64,000 nt of DNA from Sphingobium sp052327305. GTDB lineage: Bacteria; Pseudomonadota; Alphaproteobacteria; Sphingomonadales; Sphingomonadaceae. Positions within the stretch are counted from its first letter, which is position 1, and every line of letters starts with the position of its first letter. The stretch is from positions 992,001-1,056,000 of the forward strand of contig NZ_CP182486.1 of NCBI RefSeq assembly GCF_052327305.1, in the 5' to 3' direction. Shown piece by piece: positions 35,195-43,114 of the stretch. Below the pieces are notes generated by a model that saw nothing but the letters and a program-made list of their open reading frames with translations, did no database searches and was not told where the DNA came from. The position numbers were made by a program, and so were the translations under genes.

Positions 35195-36378
35195 TCCGCG
35201 GCCTCGCTGGCCGGCGCGAGCAGACCCTTCTCAATCAATTCACGCCGAATCTCGTCCCCATGCTCGTTGAGCAGCGGCGGGCCCATCCGTACCTGCTGCG
35301 GCGTGCCGCGCATCTTGACCGGGAAGCCCAGCGCCTTGAACTCGCCTTCGACCGGGTGCGGAATCATCTGCACCATCTCACGAGCGATCGCCTGCTCGCT
35401 GTTCACGGCCTCTCCATAGTCGAGGATCGGGGCAGCGGGCACGCCAGCGGCGAGCAGCGCGTCGATCCATTCGTCCTTGGTGCGGGTGAGGAAAGTGGGC
35501 GCCAGGCTCTCGATCAGCGAGATCCGGTTCTCTACGCGCAAGGCATTGCTCGAATAGCGCGGGTCTTCCTGCAACTCCTCGCGGCCAAGCACCTTGAGGA
35601 AGGTAAGCCACAGACCCTGATTGGCCGCGCCGAAGACGAACCAGCCATCGGACGCCATCACCGCCTGATAAGGCACGGACATGCGATTGGCGGAACCGAT
35701 CGGGGCTGGCGGCTTGCCGGTGCCCCAATATTCCGTCGTCTCCCAGATCGAGAGGCCCAGTGCCGCCTCAAGCAGCGAGGCGTCGATATACTGGCCCTTG
35801 CCGGACGTTTGACGACCTATGATCGCACTCAGAATGCCGTATGCGGCAAACATGCCCGCGCCGAGATCAGCGACGGAGATCGAATTCTTGGCCGGCTCCA
35901 TGCCGGGGAAACCGTTTGAGCTGAGAATGCCCGACATGGCCTGGGCGATCAGATCAAAACCCGGACGCTGCGCCCAGGGGCCGGTCTGGCCGAAGCCGGA
36001 GATGCTGGCGTAGACGAGACGCGGATTGATCGCAGCCAAAGTATCGTAATCGATGCCGAGACGCTTGGTCGCACCGGGCCGCGAATTCTCGACCACAACG
36101 TCCGCCGTCTTGGCGAGCGCGTACACGATTTCACGGTCGGCCTCGTCTTTCAGATTCAGCGCGATGCTGCGCTTGTTGCGGTTCAGCGCAAGAAATCCGG
36201 GACTGTCTTCACCCTTTAAGCGAAAACCCATTGACGTGCGTGTCGAATCCCCGACTTTGGGTTCGATCTTGATCACATCGGCGCCCATGTCGCCCAGCAA
36301 CATGCAGCAGAACGGGCCGGCCATGACCTGCGAAATATCGAGAACCCTGATCCCGGCCAGCGGAAGCGTCGTCATCAT
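35191..36378 (-). CDS. class III (CaiB/BaiF) CoA-transferase
   Basis: With the ATG at 36378 (GGAG 5 nt upstream) the product has 395 residues; ATG 36375 is also possible. The N-terminus holds GIRVLDISQVMAGP and GADVIKIEP, and the catalytic aspartate is in SVADLGAGM. Class III enzymes move CoA between acids such as formate/oxalate, carnitine, mandelate-type or succinate/itaconate pairs. It is the first gene of a two-gene unit with the crotonase and is divergent from the second quinoprotein. An operator lies 51 bp upstream of its start. Confidence 0.9.
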   Translation of the reverse strand: MMTTLPLAGIRVLDISQVMAGPFCCMLLGDMGADVIKIEPKVGDSTRTSMGFRLKGEDSPGFLALNRNKRSIALNLKDEADREIVYALAKTADVVVENSRPGATKRLGIDYDTLAAINPRLVYASISGFGQTGPWAQRPGFDLIAQAMSGILSSNGFPGMEPAKNSISVADLGAGMFAAYGILSAIIGRQTSGKGQYIDASLLEAALGLSIWETTEYWGTGKPPAPIGSANRMSVPYQAVMASDGWFVFGAANQGLWLTFLKVLGREELQEDPRYSSNALRVENRISLIESLAPTFLTRTKDEWIDALLAAGVPAAPILDYGEAVNSEQAIAREMVQMIPHPVEGEFKALGFPVKMRGTPQQVRMGPPLLNEHGDEIRRELIEKGLLAPASEAAE

Positions 36379-36429
36379 CCATCTCCACATATAACAAGGC
36401 GGAGCAAAGGAGCATGCGGTCCGCCCTGA

Positions 36430-36444
36430 TCATATTGTATATGA
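36430..36444. promoter_or_regulatory. GntR-regulon operator, site 3
   Basis: TCATATTGTATATGA is a perfect 6-3-6 inverted repeat. It lies in the divergent region between the CoA-transferase and the second quinoprotein gene, so one bound dimer could control both directions. Confidence 0.75.
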
Positions 36445-36531
36445 TCCGCAGGCTTGGTAGCATTATTGTTCACGGGGGACAACGAACCAGCTGCGAGGTT
36501 TTTTGCGCGGCCGGCAATTGGGAGAGAATGG

Positions 36532-38448
36532 TTGAAAAGCAAAGACTTGGGCCGGATGAAATCTGTTCTGGCGGGTGGCGCGCTCATCAGCGCGATTATG
36601 TGCGCAACGCCGGGACTCGCCCAGTCCAAGGGCGACTGGAGCAGCTATGGCCGGGACGAAAGTCATGCCCGTAACTCTCCTTTGCGCGAGATCACGCCTG
36701 CAAACGTGACCAAGCTGAAAAAAATCTGGTCCTATCACATGCGTCCCGCGGGCACGCAGGGTGAGAATATTCCGATCCCCGATGGCGTGCCGCAGCGCTT
36801 CCGGACAGGCTTCTCCGCATCCGAAGCGACGCCCATCGTGGTCAACGGCGTCATGTATGTCGCCACGCCCTATCGCCGCGTCGTCGCTCTGGACGCAGCC
36901 AACGGCACTGAGCTGTGGTCTTTCTCTCTTCCCAACAACGATCAGCCCTCGACGCGCGGTGTCGCTTACTGGCCCGGCACCAAGGGAACAGGCGCGCGCA
37001 TCGTGTTCGGCACGCGCACCGGCAAGCTCTTTGCGCTCGATGCGACCACCGGAAAGCCCGTCGCGGGCTTCGGCGTGGAAGGCGCCGTCGACATGAAGAC
37101 GCCTGAGGTGATGAACGGCATGCCGCGCGCGCCCCTCGGCATGAGCAGCCCGCCCGCCATCTACAAGAACCTCATCATCACGGGTTCGCGCGTGCAGGAG
37201 AACCCAATTAAGGGTGCCGCTGGCGACGTGCGTGCATGGGACGCCGTCACTGGTAAGCTCGTGTGGACGTTCAAGACCATTCCGCAGCCGGGCGACAAGA
37301 ATTTCGGCACCTGGGAAGGCGACAGCTGGAAGAACCGTTCAGGCATGAACGTGTGGACCTTCGTGGTGGTCGACGACAAGCGCGGCATTGCCTATCTCCC
37401 CGTCGCGGCGCCTACCTTTGACCGCTGGGGCGGCGACCGGAAGGGTCAGAACCTGTACGGGAACTCGATCGTTGCGGTGAACGCGAAGACGGGCAAGTAT
37501 CTCTGGCACTTCCAGACCGTTCATCACGACATCTGGGACGTGGACATCCCCGTCGCCACTCTGGTCGATGTGAAGCGCGGTGGGCGCACGATCCCGGCGA
37601 TCGTTGTGATGAACAAGATGTCGATCATGTTCATTCTCGACCGCGTGACTGGCAAGCCGCTCTATGACGTGACTGAAGTGCCCGTGCCGACCGAGACGGA
37701 CGCGCCGGGCGAGCAGCCCTGGCCGACACAGCCGTTCCCGTCCAAGCCCGAGCCGCTCACCCGCCTCAGCTGGAACGCAGATGAGATCATCGCCGGCCCG
37801 CCGGAAGTGCGGCAGCGCTGCGAGAAGATGATCGCCGACTTCCAGATCGTACCGAGCAAAATGTTCCAGCCGCTGCGGGTGGATTCAGCCGTTAACTTCT
37901 TCCCCGGCAGCCTCGGCGGCTCCGATTGGGGTGGCGGCGCTTTCGATCCTGCCACCGGCCTCTACGTCATCAACCTCAACCAGCTCGCCAGCCCGCAGCA
38001 GCTGGGTCTGCAGCCTGATGGCAGCTATGGCCTGAAGCGTGGCTACGCCTACTTCCAGGATCCCGAGACGGGCACTCCCTGCCACAATGGCAAGGCGGGC
38101 GAACTGGTCGCGGTGAACGTGAACACAGGCGATGTCGCATGGCGCTCTACGCTGGGAACGAACGACGACCCTGCCCTGAAGGACATGGGCGTTTTGAGTG
38201 CGGGTGGTCCGATTACGACAGCCAGCGGTCTCACGTTCATCGGAGGGACACGTGATTCGATGTTTCGTGCGTTTGACACGAAGACCGGCAAGGAGCTGTG
38301 GAGTGATAAGCTGCCTGCATCGAGTTACGGCACGCCTATGACCTACGGCACCAAGTCCGGCAAACAACTGGTCGCGGTCGTCGCCACGGGCGGCTTCGCA
38401 TCTCAGCCGGCCACGGCAGACGAAGTCGTCGTATACGGCCTCGAATAA
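36532..38448 (+). CDS. second soluble PQQ-dependent dehydrogenase, exported
   Basis: A TTG at 36532 is preceded by GGGAGAGA at the right distance and is in frame, while the ATG at 36528 is not. ATG 36556 would shorten the signal region. The TTG gives 638 residues with a signal peptide ending near LAQ. Propeller repeats and the quinoprotein motif WDVDIP with a following NKMSI lysine are present; no Gcd-type membrane domain is seen. A cysteine pair, one in VRQRCEK and one in GTPCHNG, may form a disulfide. A small cytochrome c gene follows after 9 bp. It is clearly distinct from the quinoprotein at 31837. Confidence 0.87.
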   Translation: MKSKDLGRMKSVLAGGALISAIMCATPGLAQSKGDWSSYGRDESHARNSPLREITPANVTKLKKIWSYHMRPAGTQGENIPIPDGVPQRFRTGFSASEATPIVVNGVMYVATPYRRVVALDAANGTELWSFSLPNNDQPSTRGVAYWPGTKGTGARIVFGTRTGKLFALDATTGKPVAGFGVEGAVDMKTPEVMNGMPRAPLGMSSPPAIYKNLIITGSRVQENPIKGAAGDVRAWDAVTGKLVWTFKTIPQPGDKNFGTWEGDSWKNRSGMNVWTFVVVDDKRGIAYLPVAAPTFDRWGGDRKGQNLYGNSIVAVNAKTGKYLWHFQTVHHDIWDVDIPVATLVDVKRGGRTIPAIVVMNKMSIMFILDRVTGKPLYDVTEVPVPTETDAPGEQPWPTQPFPSKPEPLTRLSWNADEIIAGPPEVRQRCEKMIADFQIVPSKMFQPLRVDSAVNFFPGSLGGSDWGGGAFDPATGLYVINLNQLASPQQLGLQPDGSYGLKRGYAYFQDPETGTPCHNGKAGELVAVNVNTGDVAWRSTLGTNDDPALKDMGVLSAGGPITTASGLTFIGGTRDSMFRAFDTKTGKELWSDKLPASSYGTPMTYGTKSGKQLVAVVATGGFASQPATADEVVVYGLE

Positions 38449-38457
38449 GGAACCGGA

Positions 38458-38850
38458 ATGTTGAGCAAGTTTGCGTTACCTCTTGCTGCGGCTGCCCTTG
38501 CAGCCGCAGCGTTCAGCTCCTTCTCCGCTGTTGCCCAGCCGGCAGGCGCTGCGCCTGGTCCGGTGGCAACGCCGGGCGCGCCCCCACCAGGACCGGGCCT
38601 GGATCTGATCAACGAGCGGTGTGGCTTCTGCCACACGACCGCGCAGGTCTTCGTGGAGAAGCCGGCAGGCGAGTGGGCTGTGGTCGTTCAGTCGATGATT
38701 GATCGCGGTGCCGAACTCGAGCCGGCAGAGCAGAAGACGGTAACCGACTATCTGAATGCTCATTACACGACGGGCGGCGGCGCATCCGGGAAGCCGACTT
38801 CCGGCGGAGCGATGAAGGATGCGGGGCCGCCCACGCCACATATCAACTGA
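38458..38850 (+). CDS. small cytochrome c-like protein, partner of the second quinoprotein
   Basis: A 130-residue exported protein with a Pro/Ala-rich linker after its signal peptide and one haem site, CGFCH, near residue 55. A methionine in VVVQSMIDRG may be the sixth ligand. It begins 9 bp after the quinoprotein stop and is followed by a strong terminator. It resembles the small c-type subunits encoded with PQQ alcohol or sugar dehydrogenases. Confidence 0.82.
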   Translation: MLSKFALPLAAAALAAAAFSSFSAVAQPAGAAPGPVATPGAPPPGPGLDLINERCGFCHTTAQVFVEKPAGEWAVVVQSMIDRGAELEPAEQKTVTDYLNAHYTTGGGASGKPTSGGAMKDAGPPTPHIN

Positions 38851-38892
38851 ATTCCGGATCCTGCTTTCCGGATGCGAAGACGGGAAAAGAAA

Positions 38893-38928
38893 GGGGCGGC
38901 CGCTTATGCGACCGCCCCCTTTTTATTT
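38893..38928 (+). terminator. intrinsic terminator after the second quinoprotein/cytochrome operon
   Basis: Stem GGGGCGGCCGC / GCGACCGCCCC (one mismatch, loop TTAT) followed by a CTTTTTATTT tract: a classical Rho-independent terminator. It separates this operon from the convergent SMP-30 gene. Confidence 0.9.
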
Positions 38929-38946
38929 GATCACAGATCGTCTCTC

Positions 38947-39963
38947 TCAGCGACTATAGCGGGGCATCAGCCCGAGAACCTTGAGCTTCACGCGATAGAC
39001 GCTCGCCGAAGAGGTGATGTAAACGCTCTTGCCATCATCCCCAAAAGCGAGGTTCGCTGTCTGGGCAGGCATGCGGAGGCGGCCAAGGACCTTGCCCTGC
39101 GGCGTCATGATCCAAAGACCTCCCGGACCCGTCGCCCAGATATTGCCCTTGCTGTCGACCTTCATGCCGTCAGCGCCGCCGCGGCCGTCGCGCGGATAGT
39201 CGATAACTGTCCGCTTGCCCGAAAGCGCGCCACCGGCACCCACCGTGTAGGCATAAATGGAGCCGGGCTCGCCATAGTTGCTGACATAGAGTGTCTTCCC
39301 GTCCGGCGAGAACGCAATGCCATTGGGCAGAGGAAGGTCGGTAATTACTGGCGTCAGCTTGCCCGCAGCGTAACGGAACACACCACTATAGGCGAGTTCC
39401 TTGGCGGGATCCTTGTCCATGCCGTTGAACAGGCCAAAAGGCGGATCAGTGAACCATATCGCCCCGTCCGGCGCGACGACGAGATCGTTCGGGCTGTTGA
39501 GGCGCTTGCCTTCATAATCGGAAACGACAGCCGTAACTTTACCCTGCGCGTCCAGCCGAGCGATCCGGCGTGCACCCATCTGTGCCATCAGGATGCTGCC
39601 GTCCTTGTCCGGCACGAGCCCGTTTGATCCGATGTTCGCGCCCTTGGGCGGGTTGGGATAGCCGCCGGAATTGTCCAGCACCACTTCGACCTTGCCGCTC
39701 GCGTCGACGGTCCGCAATTTGTCGCCAGTGACGTCCGAGAACCAGAGCTTGCCCTTGTGCCATACCGGCCCTTCGGTGAAGCTGAAGCCAGTCGCAACCT
39801 GTTCGATCGGGGTATTGACGTCGATGAGTGCATCGAGCGCGGGATCGAGCCGCTCGATCTTCGGCGCTGCGACGGGGGCAGCCGGCTGCGCATAAGCCGC
39901 AGGTGCCATCATCACGACGATTGCCGTCGCCGCTGTTCCTAACCCTCGCCCAAATCCTCGCAT
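38947..39963 (-). CDS. exported SMP-30/gluconolactonase-family lactonase
   Basis: ATG 39963 follows AAGGAG by 6 nt; the product has 338 residues with a signal peptide ending at AYAQ. The six-bladed propeller shows FTEGPVWH with the metal glutamate, SNGLVPD, NSPNDLVV with the ligand asparagine, and LPNGIAFSPDG with GADGMKVD near the end. The family hydrolyses aldonolactones. It is therefore the expected second step after quinoprotein oxidation of an aldose to a lactone in the periplasm. It lies downstream of the bicupin gene on the same strand, 101 bp away. Confidence 0.88.
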   Translation of the reverse strand: MRGFGRGLGTAATAIVVMMAPAAYAQPAAPVAAPKIERLDPALDALIDVNTPIEQVATGFSFTEGPVWHKGKLWFSDVTGDKLRTVDASGKVEVVLDNSGGYPNPPKGANIGSNGLVPDKDGSILMAQMGARRIARLDAQGKVTAVVSDYEGKRLNSPNDLVVAPDGAIWFTDPPFGLFNGMDKDPAKELAYSGVFRYAAGKLTPVITDLPLPNGIAFSPDGKTLYVSNYGEPGSIYAYTVGAGGALSGKRTVIDYPRDGRGGADGMKVDSKGNIWATGPGGLWIMTPQGKVLGRLRMPAQTANLAFGDDGKSVYITSSASVYRVKLKVLGLMPRYSR

Positions 39964-40064
39964 ACTCACTCCTTGATACTTGCTGATGTCCGGACGCCGC
40001 CCTTCTGGACAAGCATCCGGGAGCGGCAGGCCAATATGATCGGCCCGCAACCCTGTGCCTCTTA

Positions 40065-40988
40065 TCAGTTCCGGCGCGGTATCGTCGCCTTGACGAACTC
40101 CGCTTTGGCTTCGAGATCCTTGGCGATGCCCAGGACCATCAGTTCCAGAGGCTCCGTGCCGGTCGAGCGGATCGCGCGGGTCTGGCTGACATCGACCGGG
40201 ACGGCGTCGCCCTTGCTGATCCGAACGGTCTCCCCGTTCACCGTGGCCTCACCGCTTCCGCCCATGACGTAGAAGACTTCGCTCATGGCCTGAAACGGCT
40301 GAGCGCCAATGCTGGTGCCGGCCGGCATGAGGAGATGATCGACATAGCTCCAGGGCGTGCGGAAGACGCTGGGATCAAGGGCGCGCCGATACATGACCTG
40401 CCCCTGCCCGCCGTCCTTGCCGGTTACCGCTTTGAGCAGCGCGCGGTCGAGCCGCATCGTCATGAACTGGGGAATCGGATCGAGCGGCACGCCTACGCGT
40501 GGGTCGCCCAGATCGAACGCGTCATAGGTCTTCCCCATGCCGACATTGATATTCAACCACCGAAGCGGCTTGTCTGTCGCGTTGTAGATCGCATGGGCGT
40601 GGCCCATCTGGTCCGGCGCGCCTGCCGGTCCCTTGATGGTCGAGGTACGGCCATCCACGGTGAATTGCGCCTCGCCGTCGAGAATGACGAACATCTCTTC
40701 GCACGTATTGTGGAAATGCTGGCCGATTCCGCTCTTGGGCTGGATCTCACCCGCGTGAAGGAACATGAGATTGGTGCTCAGCGCATTGGCATTCAGCACA
40801 GCGCCGAAGCGCATCTTGCCGGCCCCGGCGTGAACATTGCTCAGCTCGCGCATCTTCGAGAGATCAGTGTGACCGATCCGCTGCTCGAGGGTCTGGTTCT
40901 GCGTCGGCTGGGGCTGAGGTTGAGCCATAGCCGGCCCAGCCATCGCGCCCAGCGCCACACACATCATAAGTCCGGAAATTCGTGCCAT
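40065..40988 (-). CDS. exported bicupin-like protein
   Basis: A 307-residue protein with a signal peptide ending near AMAQ and two cupin-like domains. The first (about 70-150) has a complete metal site: QHFHNTCEE and a distal GHAHAI histidine. The second (about 215-290) lacks the paired histidines and looks structural. Secreted cupins of this sort may be isomerases or oxygenases on sugar acids, but no function is established. It is upstream of the lactonase. A palindromic variant of the local operator lies 67 bp before its start. Confidence 0.75.
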   Translation of the reverse strand: MARISGLMMCVALGAMAGPAMAQPQPQPTQNQTLEQRIGHTDLSKMRELSNVHAGAGKMRFGAVLNANALSTNLMFLHAGEIQPKSGIGQHFHNTCEEMFVILDGEAQFTVDGRTSTIKGPAGAPDQMGHAHAIYNATDKPLRWLNINVGMGKTYDAFDLGDPRVGVPLDPIPQFMTMRLDRALLKAVTGKDGGQGQVMYRRALDPSVFRTPWSYVDHLLMPAGTSIGAQPFQAMSEVFYVMGGSGEATVNGETVRISKGDAVPVDVSQTRAIRSTGTEPLELMVLGIAKDLEAKAEFVKATIPRRN

Positions 40989-41055
40989 AAACTCTCCCTT
41001 CGCAGCGGCCGGCTGGGGCCGGTCTTTGGGAAGGGTTATAGTCGGGTTGCAGCGA

Positions 41056-41069
41056 AATCCTATAGGATT
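41056..41069. promoter_or_regulatory. variant GntR-regulon operator upstream of the bicupin gene
   Basis: AATCCTATAGGATT is a perfect 14-bp palindrome. It contains the TCCTAT and ATAGGA half-sites of site 4 but overlaps them by two bases instead of separating them by three. It may be a weaker or differently spaced site. Confidence 0.45.
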
Positions 41070-41126
41070 ATTTCGGCCGCGTTCCGCCCTCGCACCTCGC
41101 TAATCAGCCATCTTGAGAGCGCGGGC

Positions 41127-41621
41127 TTACCGGGAGGGACGCGACAGGCGTACAGTGATCGAATCGCCGTTCTTCATATCGAGGAACGTGTTGCCGAATC
41201 CGCCGCGACGGAATGTAACGGTTTCACCGACGACTGGCGGCGTCACATTGTTTACCGTCGTGTCGAACACGCGGCCATCGGCAAGCTGGATGCGGAACCG
41301 GCCATAACGCAGACGCGTAACCACGGCGACCTCACCGAAAGGATCTGCCTTCACCGCCTCCTTCGTCGTCGTCGTTCCTCCCGAAGGCGCGGTCGCCATG
41401 GGAGCAGGAGCGACCGGCGCGCTCGTGGACGGACGGGAGGGCGCCGGAGCGGCCGAAGACGGCGAACCGGGGGGCGTCTGATCGCGCGTGTCATAGCAGG
41501 CCAGTCGCGCAGCAGGATCAGTGATAGCGCGGCAATCGGTTTGCTGAGCGGAAGCCTGGACCGAGACGCCCATTGCGAGCGCAGCGGCTACTCCGAAAGC
41601 GGCTTTGTTGACAAACGACAT
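41127..41621 (-). CDS. exported protein of unknown function
   Basis: This 164-residue protein has a signal peptide ending at ASAQ, a short DCRAITDPAARLACYD segment with two cysteines, a Pro/Ser/Ala-rich linker (about 48-82) and a compact C-terminal beta-rich region. Similar cysteine-containing openings occur in small periplasmic or outer-membrane-associated alphaproteobacterial proteins. No enzymatic motif is visible. It is divergent from the cupin at 41750 and shares a promoter region with operator site 4, so it may belong to the same regulon, though it could be a resident gene. Confidence 0.6.
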   Translation of the reverse strand: MSFVNKAAFGVAAALAMGVSVQASAQQTDCRAITDPAARLACYDTRDQTPPGSPSSAAPAPSRPSTSAPVAPAPMATAPSGGTTTTKEAVKADPFGEVAVVTRLRYGRFRIQLADGRVFDTTVNNVTPPVVGETVTFRRGGFGNTFLDMKNGDSITVRLSRPSR

Positions 41622-41697
41622 CAGTAATCATCCTCTCCGGCACACGGCCATCCACTGCGCCTATGTGTTGCATATTGAATTGACCGGCAAGGGCATA

Positions 41698-41712
41698 TCC
41701 TATCATATAGGA
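41698..41712. promoter_or_regulatory. GntR-regulon operator, site 4
   Basis: TCCTATCATATAGGA is a perfect 6-3-6 inverted repeat 37 bp before the exported cupin gene and 76 bp before the divergent unknown gene. It gives the most symmetric form of the consensus. Confidence 0.75.
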
Positions 41713-41749
41713 TAAACGCTCGATTGAGCGGGCGAGGGAGAGGACAAAG

Positions 41750-42784
41750 ATGAAATCAAAATGGTTGCGTGCCATGACAGGCGCACTGACGTTAAGCGTG
41801 GCATTGGGATCGGTGGCAGCTAACGGCCAGACCCCACCCGCCCCCCCCGCGCCCGCAGGCGGTGCCGCCGCGCCGGGTGGCCCACCGGCTGGCGCCGCGC
41901 CGCGCCGCTTCACGCCGCCGCCGCCCATGCGTTTCTGGACGCCGAAAAAGACTCCCTACGCCGCCTACACCGCGCCGAACCGGCCCTGGTGGAAGCTCTC
42001 GGATGTGCTCGCGATGCATAAAGGCCAGAAGAGCTGGTCGCAGCCGATCATCCGGAACAAGGATATCGTCGCCGACTGGCACCAGATCGCGCCGGGCGAG
42101 AAGACCGAGGCCGTTGCTTATTCCGACAATCGCACGGCGATCATTGTCTGGAGCGGCGAGGCCAAGGTAACGATGGAAGGTCAGGAACCCTTCATCGCGC
42201 GCAAAGGCTTCGAGATCAACGTGCCTTATCGCGTGCCCTTCACACTGGAGACGGTCGGTAACGAACCGGCGCTCTACTTCGAGGTTCATGCTGCGGCGGA
42301 TATGCCGCTCTATCCGGTCGAGACCACCACGACCAAGCCTAAACCAGCCAATGGCTTTGTCTATGAGGAGCGCCTCGGGACGGGCGGGCGCGGCGGCTTT
42401 GACGACAAGAACAAGCCCTATCTCGACTATTACAAGGATGTGGTGGAAGGCGGCGGCCGCCCTGGTGCGTTCATCGCCACGCAGCACCTGTTCGTGAACA
42501 ATATTCGCGGTCGCGGCACCGAGACGCCGCCGCCCTCAAACCTAGGCCATTTCCACGTCGGCTATGACGAGTTCTGGTTCGTGATGGAGGGCAATGTCAC
42601 GCTTCAGGTGGAGGGCGAGAAGGTGTTTACCGCGTCCGCCGGCGACATCATCACGGCCGCGCAGGGGCGCTGGCACCGTGCCAGCTTCGGCGGCCCGGTG
42701 GGCCAGATGGGCACGCGCGTCGCCATTAACCCCTATCCGGAAGGTCTCCACGCCTACACGGTCGAATCCGGCGCTCGGCAGTAA
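41750..42784 (+). CDS. exported cupin-domain protein
   Basis: A 344-residue protein with a signal peptide (ending near NGQ) and a Pro/Gly/Ala-rich linker (about 28-60). Two cupin-like regions follow. The first (about 105-190) lacks a complete metal site. The second (about 255-330) has GHFHVGYDE with HxHx4E ligands and a distal GRWHRA histidine. Its enzyme activity is unknown. It stands alone between an operator and a good terminator. With the bicupin at 40065 it gives the regulon two secreted, probably metal-binding cupins that may act on a quinoprotein product. Confidence 0.75.
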   Translation: MKSKWLRAMTGALTLSVALGSVAANGQTPPAPPAPAGGAAAPGGPPAGAAPRRFTPPPPMRFWTPKKTPYAAYTAPNRPWWKLSDVLAMHKGQKSWSQPIIRNKDIVADWHQIAPGEKTEAVAYSDNRTAIIVWSGEAKVTMEGQEPFIARKGFEINVPYRVPFTLETVGNEPALYFEVHAAADMPLYPVETTTTKPKPANGFVYEERLGTGGRGGFDDKNKPYLDYYKDVVEGGGRPGAFIATQHLFVNNIRGRGTETPPPSNLGHFHVGYDEFWFVMEGNVTLQVEGEKVFTASAGDIITAAQGRWHRASFGGPVGQMGTRVAINPYPEGLHAYTVESGARQ

Positions 42785-42844
42785 GTCGAAGCGCTCTCGC
42801 TGGCCTGTGCACTCTGTCATAGGCCAGCCTTCTGGGTGATAAGA

Positions 42845-42878
42845 AGCCGCCAGGTGAAAATCTGGCGGCTTTTTCTTT
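42845..42878 (+). terminator. intrinsic terminator after the exported cupin gene
   Basis: Perfect 9-bp stem AGCCGCCAG / CTGGCGGCT with an 8-nt loop, followed by a TTTTCTTT tract. Confidence 0.9.
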
Positions 42879-43064
42879 GCGAGCACCACGGCGCACGATC
42901 AATATCTCGTCGCCAGTGACCGGGGGCTGGCCCCCGCCCTTCCCATCTCTCGCGTGGTTCATGGCGCCAATCCTGCCTGCCCCGACGCGTTTCAGTCTAA
43001 ATACGAAACCGGCGCCACAACACTCTTGCTGGGCGCCGGAATCGACAGAAAGTCGAAACAATAA

Positions 43065-43097
43065 GGCCGCCCTTCAGCGTTAAACCGAAGGGCGGCC
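43065..43097 (-). terminator. intrinsic terminator of the TonB receptor gene
   Basis: Perfect 11-bp stem (GGCCGCCCTTC / GAAGGGCGGCC), with TTATTGTTT following on the minus strand, 17 bp beyond the receptor stop. Confidence 0.85.
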
Positions 43098-43114
43098 CAG
43101 GAGGATGTTACAGA

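Larger units (their letters stand above)
42785..43114. other. gene-free convergent region between cupin and TonB receptor
   Basis: No convincing gene lies in these 330 bases. They contain two oriented terminators (42845-42878 and 43065-43097) and a third dyad, CCGGCGCC / GGCGCCGG, at 43009-43016 and 43032-43039, with no clear T-run. A GGGGGCTGGCCCCC element near 42923 could also fold. Confidence 0.6.

Noticed and set aside
36528..36530. ATG directly after the ribosome site as start of the second quinoprotein
   Set aside because: It is out of frame with the coding region; the in-frame TTG at 36532 fits the same ribosome site.
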